Source of the DNA: Candidatus Acidulodesulfobacterium ferriphilum
GTDB lineage: Bacteria; SZUA-79; Acidulodesulfobacterales; Acidulodesulfobacteraceae
Assembly: GCA_004195035.1 (NCBI GenBank)
Contig: SGBD01000003.1
Span: forward strand, 124,001-188,000
Reading direction: 5' to 3'
DNA length: 64,000 nt
Positions 1 through 7,066 of the stretch are shown here, piece by piece. The position numbers and the translations under genes are program-made. Each line of letters opens with the position of its first letter. Position 1 is the stretch's first letter. The notes under the pieces were generated by a model. That model was not told where the DNA came from, searched no databases, and worked only from the letters and a program-made list of their open reading frames with translations.

Positions 1-2049
1 GAGTTTATAGACGTCATCCCGTCGCTTCAGCCCGGGCCCTCTCCCTCTATACCACAAAATATTACAACTTGTCCGCAAGGACAGACATGCACAAATGGGC
101 CGGATGGGCAAATGGGGTATTGGGTGCCCCTTAACGCTCAGACTACTTACCTCTATGGATCGTCAGCTACGAGTTGCGGCAATGGAGACAAGACTTGTTT
201 AGGGAATGATATTATTAACTCCGGCAATCAGGCCAGTCAAAGGGGGGCGGTCAGTCAAACTCTGGAAATACCGGTTGATTTGTTGCATGCCGCCGCTCTC
301 AACTACTTAAGGGTGGTTATCACGGGCTATGAGGGCGATACCAGACCATGGCCGGAAGCCGTCTGGCATGAGGGGAATAAGAAGAAGAAAGGATACTGGA
401 CAAGCCTCAATAATCAGCAAGGATATAACTTCGACACGGGAGTTGCGTGGAACAAAGGACGGATAATAGCTGGGCAGCATTGCGTGAAAACCAACACCCC
501 TGGAGGTAGAAAAACTATTTGTAATATCATTGACTACGGTTACCATTCTGGAAATCACAACTTTAATTATAGCGTGTTCAGCGAGCCGTTTGCGGTGCAG
601 GTTGAGCCGATAGCTGTAGTGCAGTTGGCGGCGGTTCCGTACGCTATCGAATACATGCCGCCGGGCAGCAAGAGTTACTTAAATTACTCCGATACGATGA
701 CCGAAGGCACCCAATTTCAGATTGGCGAGAACGGCGGTGTAAGCAATGCGTCAGGCAGCGTGACAGGGACATGTACCGGCACAAATCTTGACTTCAATCT
801 TGGAATATTCGGGGTTGGAGGAGGGTTTAAGAATAGCGACCTCAATTGTAATTCAAGTAGTAACTCCAGTGGTACTTCCCAGGGAACTTCTACGGCGGAT
901 ACAGACTATATTAAAGCTGCATCGACAAATGGAAATAAGATTTATTCCGAAGGCTACATACCGGGTAATTATTTCAAAGAGGCATTCTGGAATGACGTAT
1001 TTGAATTAGATATTGATCAGCCCTATGCCGTGTACGACGACAACGGGAATAGCGTCACCAGGTTTCTCCCTGTAACCGGCTACCCGGATTTAGCCAGCAT
1101 TACTGTAGCCGAATTAGCGGCCTGTGCCGCAGGGGAAACTTCCATAACTATAACCGGCTTAGATGGAACACCACAAACAATAAACCCCTGCCAAGCCGGA
1201 TTTATTGTTGCTAACCCTCCTAAACCTATGTACCTGACGGGGCCGCAAGCTTTATCTCTTCTGTCGTTGGATCCATTTTATCCAACCGGCCAATCCTTCG
1301 ACCCCTCGTCCTCGCCTACATCGTCTAATCCGAACCGTTTCACCATCCCTCAAAACATACCAACGAAAAACTGCGGTCCTTATAATATAACAAGCCAGTT
1401 CTGTGGGACTGAAATTAAGAACAGCACGGAGGTGAGCGGCACAGCAGGTAATCAGACCGGCATTGTAACAGGGGTAACGGTCGCCAACACCAACAAGAAC
1501 GCCTCGGACTGGGATATTAATTTAACGGGCACATATAAATCCGTCAGCGCCGGGGTTAGCGTAGGAGGGACCACGGTCAATATACTGGGCACTAGTAACA
1601 GCTCTGGCGCTCAGATGAACTATTACAATTCCACCACGCTTAGCGTTGAACAAGCGATTACCTTCCAGACCGAAGTGGCCGATTCCAATTATTATATTTT
1701 AATACTATCTCCTTCATCGATTCCCACCCCCTCATATTCGAATTGCGCTGATAACTTCAAAAATAATCTCATCACGCTATATCCTTATCAGGACAACAAC
1801 TTCTCCACCTTGCTGTTCAGGGATCCATGCGCTCCTTCCCCGCCCTTTCCTTTTCATCCCTCTTTAAAGAGGGGAGCGCCGATGCCAAAAATACTAATAC
1901 AGAAGGTATTTCAGGAGAATCCTTACCTTGTTAATGAAATCCTGAAGCGGCGGCAGTGGCAGCGGTCGCAATTCTTGAAGCATCTTAAGGCTGTCGTTCC
2001 GGCTAGCCGCCAGGGTGCTCTGGATATGAGCGGTAAGCCCCTTCGCTGA
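1..2049 (+). CDS. Large Asn/Ser/Thr-rich surface or secreted protein (5' partial)
   Basis: The frame is open from base 1, so the start lies outside the window; 682 codons are visible. I do not recognise the family. The protein is rich in Asn, Ser, Thr and Gly, has scattered Cys pairs (for example CGNGDKTC) and no clear membrane segment, which suggests an exported or surface protein. The middle holds long Gly/Asn/Ser stretches. The last 65 or so residues differ in character: they are basic and rich in Leu/Arg. The switch occurs at a perfect 16-bp palindrome (1858-1873), so the tail may come from an inserted repeat or a fusion. It lies in the oldest layer of the tRNA-Lys accretion zone, just upstream of an integrase remnant, and is probably cargo of that element. 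Confidence 0.55.
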   Translation, partial: EFIDVIPSLQPGPSPSIPQNITTCPQGQTCTNGPDGQMGYWVPLNAQTTYLYGSSATSCGNGDKTCLGNDIINSGNQASQRGAVSQTLEIPVDLLHAAALNYLRVVITGYEGDTRPWPEAVWHEGNKKKKGYWTSLNNQQGYNFDTGVAWNKGRIIAGQHCVKTNTPGGRKTICNIIDYGYHSGNHNFNYSVFSEPFAVQVEPIAVVQLAAVPYAIEYMPPGSKSYLNYSDTMTEGTQFQIGENGGVSNASGSVTGTCTGTNLDFNLGIFGVGGGFKNSDLNCNSSSNSSGTSQGTSTADTDYIKAASTNGNKIYSEGYIPGNYFKEAFWNDVFELDIDQPYAVYDDNGNSVTRFLPVTGYPDLASITVAELAACAAGETSITITGLDGTPQTINPCQAGFIVANPPKPMYLTGPQALSLLSLDPFYPTGQSFDPSSSPTSSNPNRFTIPQNIPTKNCGPYNITSQFCGTEIKNSTEVSGTAGNQTGIVTGVTVANTNKNASDWDINLTGTYKSVSAGVSVGGTTVNILGTSNSSGAQMNYYNSTTLSVEQAITFQTEVADSNYYILILSPSSIPTPSYSNCADNFKNNLITLYPYQDNNFSTLLFRDPCAPSPPFPFHPSLKRGAPMPKILIQKVFQENPYLVNEILKRRQWQRSQFLKHLKAVVPASRQGALDMSGKPLR

Positions 2050-2194
2050 TATTGATTGTTTTTACCGTTATGCTGAAGCGGGTCTCGGCCAGCTTCAGCT
2101 ATGTCCCTGAGAAAGAGGAAATGATAGGCGAAAAAACATTAAAGAAAATAAGGAATTAATTGCCGATCCTAGTGTTAGATTAAAACGGAATACG

Positions 2195-2391
2195 CAAACA
2201 AGCCTGCTTGCTATGAAAGGGCGGATTTAACGATCGTTAAAAAAGCTAACTGGATACAAAGGCATTAAGATGACTTTAAGACATGCTCACTTGTCGCCGA
2301 CGCACATAAAAAAGTGGTAGATATACTTGATGAAAAAGTAATTTCCACTGATTTAAAAATTCACAATTCCTTCATGATGCAAGAAATCTAA
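2195..2391 (+). pseudogene. Tyrosine integrase 3' remnant (oldest element)
   Basis: Reading across two frameshifts in A-runs (near 2240 and 2310) gives a stretch like DLTIVKK, then LTGYKGIKMTLRHAHLSP, then KKVVDILDEK. This matches the C-terminal box of the intact integrase in this window (LLGHKDVRMTLRYSHL). Two catalytic positions are changed: the His of LLGHK is Tyr, and the nucleophile Tyr of LRYSH is His (TAT to CAT). The frame closes at 2389-2391, 33 bp before a decayed tRNA-Lys 3' end. The intact integrase has the same integrase-then-att arrangement. The call rests on sequence similarity seen by eye. Confidence 0.7.
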
Positions 2392-2424
2392 AAAATATTG
2401 GAGTTATGAAAGCCTTGTAAAATA

Positions 2425-2468
2425 TGGTGGGCTGTCCCGGTATCGAACAGGGAACATACTGATTAAGA
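2425..2468 (-). repeat. Decayed copy of the tRNA-Lys 3' end (old att site)
   Basis: Forty of 44 positions match the 3' end of the tRNA-Lys gene at 12518-12561, including the CCA end and the T-arm. The four differences break T-arm and variable-loop positions. Nothing tRNA-like continues beyond the anticodon loop. It is best read as the attachment-site scar of an earlier integration at the same tRNA. Confidence 0.8.
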
Positions 2469-2576
2469 TGCAACTTATCTAATAACGCAAGCTATTGATA
2501 TTGTTGAGTATTTACCATTGTAAAAAATGCTATGGGACGATTTTGAGACAAAAGACTTGAATTCTTTTTATTTTTT

Positions 2577-2951
2577 TTAAACCGCTATTTCTAATCCTAT
2601 TTTGCCGTATTCAACGGTGGGCATCGATTTATTGCCGCCTTCCGCCGTCTTTTTCATATCGATAAGGCCAAGGCTCTCAAGTATTTTAACGTCCGTCGCA
2701 ATGCTTTTTATATCCCTGCCGGCAAACCTTGCAAGTTCGTTAATGCTTTCGGGATGTTTTTCCTTTATTATATGGAGCAGTTCAAGCCTTTTTACCGTAA
2801 GCGCTTTTCTGAACCCTTCTATGCTTTCAAAATAAATTGCCTTTTCGCTTCTAACCCTTTCCCCTTTTTCGATAGCTTCGGCCGCGCTTGCAAAATCTTC
2901 CAGAACTGATTTAACGCTTTTTATTCCTATTTTAATCTTCTTAACTTTCAT
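2577..2951 (-). CDS. Winged-helix antitoxin/regulator (HVO_A0114-like)
   Basis: This 124-residue protein has a basic N-terminus, a central segment (KALTVKRLELLHIIKE) and a helix-turn-helix region (SINELARFAGRDIKSIATDV, then LGLIDM). This is the layout of the HVO_A0114-type DNA-binding proteins that pair with DUF6516 proteins. I chose the ATG at 2951 because AGAGG sits seven bases upstream and the gene then starts 4 bp after the partner's stop. A start 11 codons further upstream would overlap the partner. It is the second gene of a two-gene leftward operon and probably both neutralises the partner and represses the operon. Confidence 0.7.
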   Translation of the reverse strand: MKVKKIKIGIKSVKSVLEDFASAAEAIEKGERVRSEKAIYFESIEGFRKALTVKRLELLHIIKEKHPESINELARFAGRDIKSIATDVKILESLGLIDMKKTAEGGNKSMPTVEYGKIGLEIAV

Positions 2952-2955
2952 AATA

Positions 2956-3246
2956 TTAACCTCTTTTTTTATTTTTATAGACATTGATATCTTTCATAAA
3001 ATCCCCGATAAGCCGCCTAATAGTTTTAAATTTATAGTATTCCATACTCTTTCGGTTGTGCTTATGATCGCCTTTGCCTTCGGCATTGTCATAACCTATA
3101 ACCCGCTCTCCCTTTACTATATAAACGAGGGAATATTTGTAACCGTGAGGTTTGTCCGCCGAAACCGGCACCTGCCATAACTTGATTTCTATAATATTGC
3201 CGCTGTCTTCCCTGATTTTTATATGTTTTATTAATTTTGCTTTCAT
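2956..3246 (-). CDS. DUF6516-family putative toxin
   Basis: This 96-residue protein begins MKAKLIKH and contains the features of DUF6516 proteins: a hydrophilic beta-rich core (IIEIKLWQVP, YSLVYIVKGERVIGYDN), then GKGDHKHN and a C-terminal helix (FKTIRRLIGDFMKDI). The GDHKH segment supplies the conserved His cluster. The family is usually encoded beside a winged-helix partner, as here, and is regarded as a toxin; the biochemical activity is not established from sequence. The ATG at 3246 is preferred over an upstream one because it follows directly on an operator-like palindrome (3248-3266). Confidence 0.65.
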   Translation of the reverse strand: MKAKLIKHIKIREDSGNIIEIKLWQVPVSADKPHGYKYSLVYIVKGERVIGYDNAEGKGDHKHNRKSMEYYKFKTIRRLIGDFMKDINVYKNKKRG

Positions 3247-3247
3247 T

Positions 3248-3266
3248 ATTGGTATTATATACCAAT
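3248..3266 (-). promoter_or_regulatory. Operator-like palindrome of the toxin-antitoxin operon
   Basis: A perfect inverted repeat (ATTGGTAT, three bases TAT, ATACCAAT) lies one base upstream of the chosen toxin start codon. Its place and symmetry fit an autoregulatory site for the winged-helix partner. No Shine-Dalgarno sequence precedes this start, so the message may be leaderless or nearly so. Confidence 0.5.
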
Positions 3267-3371
3267 AATAATTTAGAGTCAAACTTTATATTAAATATCA
3301 AGAGCGTCTTTAATTATGAATATAAACGCAATTATCGATTAGTCTTGTTAGCACAATGTATGGCATTATTT

Positions 3372-3476
3372 ATGACCGATTTAATTCACCATCCCATATC
3401 AAAAGCCTTCGAGATTTTAGACGAGCGTTGCAAAATCGTTGCAGTGGATAATGAAGAAAAAATCAACAAACTTTAA
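3372..3476 (+). pseudogene. Probable tyrosine integrase 3' remnant (middle element)
   Basis: The reading frame ends with FMTDLIHHPISKAFEILDE and a lysine-rich tail, closing at 3476. This resembles an integrase C-terminus of the form MTxRYxHLAPxHISKAxEILD in which the stretch with the catalytic Tyr is partly deleted. The position supports it: it ends 16 bp before the tRNA-Lys repeat at 3493, as the intact integrase ends 5 bp before the intact tRNA. Similarity is short, so this is a moderate call. The rest of 3283-3702 holds only the att copy and AT-rich sequence. Confidence 0.4.
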
Positions 3477-3492
3477 AGCCGTTGATTTTACG

Positions 3493-3538
3493 TGGTGGGC
3501 TGTCCCGGGATCGAACCGGGGACCTACTGATTAAGAGT
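3493..3538 (-). repeat. Perfect 46-bp att repeat (left end of newest element)
   Basis: The 46 bases are identical to 12518-12563, the 3' half of tRNA-Lys(CTT) from the CCA end to the anticodon loop. Identity stops sharply on both sides. This is the expected left attachment site of an element that inserted at the tRNA and restored the intact gene at its integrase end. Confidence 0.93.
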
Positions 3539-3702
3539 AAATCCAATTAAATTTAATTAACATAGTAATAACAGGCAACGGCAGACAGACGCTTACTTTT
3601 CGGATTTTTATATTTTACCTTAAATTATCCTCTTTTATACCGTTTTTTAGAAAAAACTTTACCGAAACTTTACCGGTTTTTTAAATCGAGATTAATTCTT
3701 AT

Positions 3703-3888
3703 TCAAGGAAGTGAAATACCTAAATCTTTGCATATTTTACGGGCAAGATTATCGTCTATCTCGTTATGTCTTGGAACAGTAGAATGTTTATTTAAAGAAC
3801 GATTAAACCACCATGAATGATTACCGCCTTCACGTTCAAATTCGCAGCCGTTAGTCTTTAAGTGTTTTATAAGCTGCTTCCGTTTCAT
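3703..3888 (-). CDS. hicA: HicA-family mRNA interferase toxin
   Basis: The 61-residue protein has the HicA dsRNA-binding-like fold signature: an N-terminal helix (KQLIKHLKTNGCEFEREGG), then GGNHSWWF with the catalytic His at residue 24, and a C-terminal segment (STVPRHNEIDDNLARKICKDLGI) typical of the family. Its start codon overlaps the stop of hicB by 4 bp. It is the second gene of the hicBA operon, which lies between the left att site and the left 115-bp repeat. Confidence 0.9.
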   Translation of the reverse strand: MKRKQLIKHLKTNGCEFEREGGNHSWWFNRSLNKHSTVPRHNEIDDNLARKICKDLGISLP

Positions 3889-4088
3889 ATGGCTATAAGT
3901 TCCGTTTCATAGCCATTGCCGGCTTCTTTAATAGCTTCGCCGCGGTAAATTTCCAGAGCCTCTTTAAGGGCTGATTTTAAAGATACTAAAAGTTCTTCTT
4001 TAGTTTTTTCTTGGCAGTTTACGCCCGGGATTTCTTCTATCCAACCTATCCACCAGGGACCAGATTTTTTAATTATAGCAGTAAACAT
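3885..4088 (-). CDS. hicB: HicB-family antitoxin
   Basis: The 67-residue protein is a short HicB: a partially degraded RNase H-like fold with the usual WWIGWIEEIPGVNCQEKT and LLVSLKSALKEALEI segments. It lacks a separate DNA-binding domain at the C-terminus, so operon autoregulation may be weak or need the HicA-HicB complex. AGGGG lies upstream of the ATG. It is translated ahead of hicA, which would favour antitoxin excess. Confidence 0.88.
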   Translation of the reverse strand: MFTAIIKKSGPWWIGWIEEIPGVNCQEKTKEELLVSLKSALKEALEIYRGEAIKEAGNGYETELIAI

Positions 4089-4162
4089 TTTAACCCCTTT
4101 TTTAAATTTATTTAAATATATATCTTAAGTTTACATAAACTATTAACTTTTTGCAATTTTTC

Positions 4163-4277
4163 TTTTTTACTGTCCGCCCGGCGGACACCTCGAACACCTT
4201 TAAAATCCCTATAATCGATTTTAAGCCGTTTGATTTTTGGTTAATAGTAAATTACCTGTTTTAAGTTTATCGGGGCT
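4163..4277. repeat. Left copy of a perfect 115-bp inverted repeat
   Basis: All 115 bases are the exact reverse complement of 9440-9554. The repeat contains an internal palindrome (TGTCCGCC / GGCGGACA arms) at its outer end. It lies downstream of the repressor gene, in a region without genes. No flanking target-site duplication is visible, and no transposase is present. Confidence 0.95.
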
Positions 4278-4604
4278 TAAATCATAAATGCGGCGGTTCT
4301 TAAAGGGTAGATTTGATTATAAAAAGCGGTAATCGTCCTGTATGGACTAAAGATACCTTTTAAAGCTCTGGCAGGATTTAAACAGGCTAAAGCCTGCCGG
4401 TTAATCAACAGACAATTTATTAACGACAATCCAACAGCAAAAAGCCGCTATTGGATTGTCTAAAATTGCCTGCTACGCCTTATTTTACAGCGATAAAGCA
4501 TACTATTAAATAAGGTTGATAAACCTTTTAAATCCAGCGGAATCGGCGGCGGAAAAAATCTTTTTTTTATAAAAGGGGGGAGCAAAAGCAAAAAACTGAA
4601 AAGA
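4278..4604. other. Gene-free stretch inside the left inverted repeat
   Basis: No supported gene is present. The interval holds a short hairpin (CAGGCT, AA, AGCCTG at 4383-4396), a stronger hairpin at 4425-4460, and a T-run and G-run (about 4557-4580) just after the repressor gene that could help end its transcript. Confidence 0.6.
4425..4460. repeat. Hairpin with 10-bp perfect arms
   Basis: Arms GACAATCCAA and TTGGATTGTC enclose a 16-base loop, and an inner AGC/GCT can extend the stem. No U-run follows on either strand, so it is not a standard terminator. It could be a structured RNA, a protein-binding site or a recombination site in the element. Confidence 0.55.
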
Positions 4605-5423
4605 TTAATCATTATCAAAATTTTTAACTGTAGGTCTTGGTTTAATTGCGGCGATAACTTCGCCAATAATTCTAATATCCTCTTTTTTAAAATAAAAATC
4701 ATCATATACTAACCTTATATATTTAGCGGTTTCATAGTTTTCATTTACATATAAGAAAGCATAAAAAAGATTTTTTTTATAAGTATAATCGTGGATTATT
4801 TCAATATATCTGACTAACTTATCATTATTAGGTTTTTCAAGAATAAACAATTTTTTTGGAATTTGATGTCCTTTTCTAACTTCTTTTATGAAAAAATCAG
4901 AATAATCAAAATTATCTAAATACCTAATAATTAAATAATCGCCTGCAAAAGCGGTAGGAATTAAGGAATCGTCATTTATAACTACGGCGTAATAATTATG
5001 ACCGTTAGTTTTAAAATCTTCACGAAAAGGGTCGTAAAATTTCCTTTCATCAACAAGTAAATTTCCTTTATTTCTAAATTGCAAGAAATCTAAATCCTTA
5101 TCATTATCAATAAACCTGTCAGAAATTAAAAGTTTTAATTTATATTTTGGCGGAGTTTCCGGGAATAAATCAATTTCGGGGGTTAAAACTTTTCCAATTA
5201 ATTCTTTCTCTTTAGATATTTTTATCTCTAATGCTTTAAATATTTTTTTTATAGTTGAATTGCTATATTTTTGCTGATAAGATTCAGCAAGCCCTATTAA
5301 TGAACGAGTAATATTAGCCATTTCTGCAAGTTGAACCTGTGTTATGCCTTTTTTTATTCTTGCTCGCTTAATATAATCGATAATATCTTTATCTATTTGC
5401 TCTAAGGCAATAAGTTTTGTCAT
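4605..5423 (-). CDS. XRE-family repressor with S24/LexA-like C-terminal domain
   Basis: This 272-residue protein has an N-terminal helix-turn-helix (about residues 14-66: IKKGITQVQLAEMANITRSL). A C-terminal S24-type segment follows: VVINDDSLIPTAFAGDYLII places the likely Ser nucleophile at 153, and TAKYIRLV gives a candidate Lys at 234 before IIGEVIAAI. Its gene faces away from the replication operon across a 136-bp region with a promoter and palindrome. By position and domain plan it is the lysogeny-type master repressor of the element, possibly inactivated by self-cleavage during DNA damage. The usual Ala/Cys-Gly cleavage site is not obvious, so the last point is inference. Confidence 0.82.
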   Translation of the reverse strand: MTKLIALEQIDKDIIDYIKRARIKKGITQVQLAEMANITRSLIGLAESYQQKYSNSTIKKIFKALEIKISKEKELIGKVLTPEIDLFPETPPKYKLKLLISDRFIDNDKDLDFLQFRNKGNLLVDERKFYDPFREDFKTNGHNYYAVVINDDSLIPTAFAGDYLIIRYLDNFDYSDFFIKEVRKGHQIPKKLFILEKPNNDKLVRYIEIIHDYTYKKNLFYAFLYVNENYETAKYIRLVYDDFYFKKEDIRIIGEVIAAIKPRPTVKNFDND

Positions 5424-5450
5424 ATTTTTTGTTTTTTTAAATTATTTTAT

Positions 5451-5516
5451 TGACAATGTTAAATTTTATTGGCATAATTAATATTAATAACTAATGTTAT
5501 ATAATTTATAACATTA
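5451..5516 (+). promoter_or_regulatory. Promoter and operator between repressor and replication operon
   Basis: TTGACA at 5451-5456 and CATAAT/ATAATT at 5473-5479 (16-17 bp spacing) form a strong rightward promoter. Just downstream, at 5492-5516, is a perfect inverted repeat (TAATGTTATA, 5 bases, TATAACATTA). Related half-sites (AATGTTA, TTGTTAAA) occur at about 5456 and 5528. This is the expected layout for a repressor controlling the early operon. Confidence 0.65.
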
Positions 5517-5559
5517 TAGTTTATTTATTGTTAAATATTATATTTTAAAGGATATTAAA

Positions 5560-5757
5560 ATGCAAATCGAAAAACTTGAAAATTATTACACTCTAAGAGA
5601 AACAGCGGAAAAATTACGAATAAAACCGACGACACTTTATGGTTGGGTGCGGAACAAAAAAATAACTTGTTATAAAAACGGCAGAAAATATCTTTTTACG
5701 GATAAAGACATCTTAAATAAACTTAATAAAAATCGTATCAATAATGATAATGAATAA
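5560..5757 (+). CDS. Excisionase-like / MerR-type helix-turn-helix protein
   Basis: The 65-residue protein consists almost wholly of an HTH_17-type domain: YYTLRETAEKLRIKPTTLY followed by GWVRNKKITCYKNGRKYLFT. This matches small excisionase or AlpA-type DNA-binding proteins. AAAGGA precedes the ATG. It is the first gene of the operon opposite the repressor and overlaps the next gene by 14 bp. It differs from the second HTH protein beside the integrase, so one may be the excisionase and the other an early regulator. Confidence 0.72.
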   Translation: MQIEKLENYYTLRETAEKLRIKPTTLYGWVRNKKITCYKNGRKYLFTDKDILNKLNKNRINNDNE

Positions 5758-6061
5758 CGCCAACATAACGCCTGATTTTGACATAATCGAACTACTTAAA
5801 AGCAAAAAACTATCTTTAGATGAGTTAGGCTTATATGTGATGTTGTGGGCTATATCCGATAAATCGTTAATATTGCATAACATAACAGAATTAGCAAAGC
5901 TTGGGAACTGTGGCACAGATAAGGTTAGTGGACTAATCAAAAAATTAATCGAAAAGAAATTGTTAATAGAACGGCGCATAAACCAGCGGATATATTTTTT
6001 TAAAGTTATTCGTCCGGACGAAAACTATGAAACTGCTAAAATGGAGTTTTTAAAGCTATGA
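5744..6061 (+). CDS. Small winged-helix protein
   Basis: The 105-residue protein looks like a replication-organiser-type winged helix: KKLSLDELGLYVMLWAISD, then ITELAKLGNCGTDKVSGLIK, then a beta-wing (LIERRINQRIYFFKVI). It overlaps the gene before by 14 bp and the gene after by 4 bp (ATGA), so the three are probably translated together. A second ATG two codons downstream is an equally good start. Function is unknown; a helper of the replication initiator or a regulator is likely from context. Confidence 0.65.
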   Translation: MIMNNANITPDFDIIELLKSKKLSLDELGLYVMLWAISDKSLILHNITELAKLGNCGTDKVSGLIKKLIEKKLLIERRINQRIYFFKVIRPDENYETAKMEFLKL

Positions 6062-6960
6062 CAGACAAAACCGACATATTAGATTTTGACCAAAAATACG
6101 GTTATGTTCAAGTTCCTAACGTGCTTGTCCTGAATATGTCAAAACTTCAATTATCCGGTAATGAGCTTGCTTTATTGATAATTATTCGGATGTTCGCATA
6201 CCAAAGAAATTATAGCTTTCCGTCCTTAAAAACACTTCAAAAAATATCTGGTCTATCTCATCGAGGCGTCATCTATATTATTAAAACCCTCGAAAATAAA
6301 GGATATTTAGAAATAAAAAGAATTTCTCAAAAAAATAATTTCTACAGTTTCAAGCCCTTAAATGATTTATTAGAAAAGATTATGAATAATAATATAGATG
6401 AAGAGGTAGTCAAAAATTTTGACTACCCTAGTGCAAATTTTGCACTACCCCCAGTGCAAAATTTGCACCCGAATAAGAAGAATATAAATAAGAATAAAAA
6501 CACACACACAAAGAAAGAAGAAAAAGAAAGCGTGTGTGATGAAATCAAAAAAACAAAAACTTTTCAAAATACCGAACCGGCAATTATCGAAAACCTTTTA
6601 CAGAAAAACGGCGAAAAGGCAGTAATTGCCGCGAAGTATATCGAAAAGACATTTGCCGGACAGGCAATAAGAAATCCGGCAGGGCTTTTAATTAAAACCC
6701 TTGAACGTGGGACATATTCCGAATTGCCGCAGGAAACAAGAAATCTTGCCAGCATAAAAGCGGACATCGAAAGGCTTAACGATAAATATAAGGGCTTTTC
6801 CGTGTTTCAAGGGGAAAAGATAACAGAAATTTCAAATATCGGCGGCAGGATAGCATTTAGGACTAATGATATAACGAAGGATATGACGGTAACGCCGGCT
6901 AAAAGCTACGAAGAATTTGAAACATACCTGAATCGGCAAAAAGGCATAAATTCATCTTAA
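6058..6960 (+). CDS. Replication initiator-like protein with N-terminal winged helix
   Basis: The 300-residue protein starts with an HTH_36-type winged helix (about residues 18-100: LQLSGNELALLIIIRMFAYQ, PSLKTLQKISGLSHRGVIY, ENKGYLEI). A low-complexity Asn/Lys linker (about 110-160) and an unrecognised C-terminal domain (about 165-300) follow. This plan resembles plasmid and phage initiators such as lambda O: DNA-binding head, flexible linker, helicase-contacting tail. The linker DNA contains three palindromes (6406-6468), again as in lambda O where the origin lies inside the gene. The role as initiator is inferred; no helicase or polymerase is encoded nearby. Confidence 0.6.
   Translation: MTDKTDILDFDQKYGYVQVPNVLVLNMSKLQLSGNELALLIIIRMFAYQRNYSFPSLKTLQKISGLSHRGVIYIIKTLENKGYLEIKRISQKNNFYSFKPLNDLLEKIMNNNIDEEVVKNFDYPSANFALPPVQNLHPNKKNINKNKNTHTKKEEKESVCDEIKKTKTFQNTEPAIIENLLQKNGEKAVIAAKYIEKTFAGQAIRNPAGLLIKTLERGTYSELPQETRNLASIKADIERLNDKYKGFSVFQGEKITEISNIGGRIAFRTNDITKDMTVTPAKSYEEFETYLNRQKGINSS
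6406..6468. repeat. Three palindromes inside the initiator gene (candidate replication origin)
   Basis: Palindrome 1 has 10-bp arms GTAGTCAAAA / TTTTGACTAC (6406-6426). Palindrome 2 has 9-bp arms TAGTGCAAA / TTTGCACTA (6429-6447). Palindrome 3 has 7-bp arms GTGCAAA / TTTGCAC (6454-6468). Each has a single central base, and the last two share the same half-site, giving four GTGCAAA-type units. The block falls in the linker-coding part of the gene, so codon choice there is free to serve a DNA signal. Confidence 0.65.
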
Positions 6961-7066
6961 CGGCGGGTATAAAACTATTAACACCTTTCAAACAAGGGCT
7001 TAAAACGCAAATTAGAAAGGGTTTTAAAATATAATTTACATTAAAATAACAAAAAAAGGTGAAATT

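Larger units (their letters stand above)
2050..2576. other. Gene-free stretch with integrase debris and a decayed att site
   Basis: No intact gene is visible in this 527-bp interval. It begins with a short reading frame of about 29 codons (near 2071-2159) that I cannot assign. It continues with the frameshifted integrase 3' end (2195-2391) and a decayed copy of the tRNA-Lys 3' end (2425-2468), and ends with a T-rich run before the antitoxin stop codon. Confidence 0.6.
2425..3538. mobile_element. Remnant of a middle integrative element at tRNA-Lys
   Basis: The segment is bounded by two copies of the tRNA-Lys 3' end, decayed at 2425-2468 and perfect at 3493-3538. It holds a toxin-antitoxin pair and, just inside the right copy, what looks like an integrase tail. 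At about 1.1 kb it is much reduced. A toxin-antitoxin pair is a plausible reason for its persistence. The boundaries are seen in the sequence; the history is inferred. Confidence 0.55.

Noticed and set aside
3237-3476. A 79-codon reading frame next to the left att repeat, as a gene
   Set aside because: It starts inside the toxin-antitoxin operator and toxin start region, has no ribosome-binding site and its only recognisable part is an integrase-like tail. It was kept as a pseudogene remnant only.
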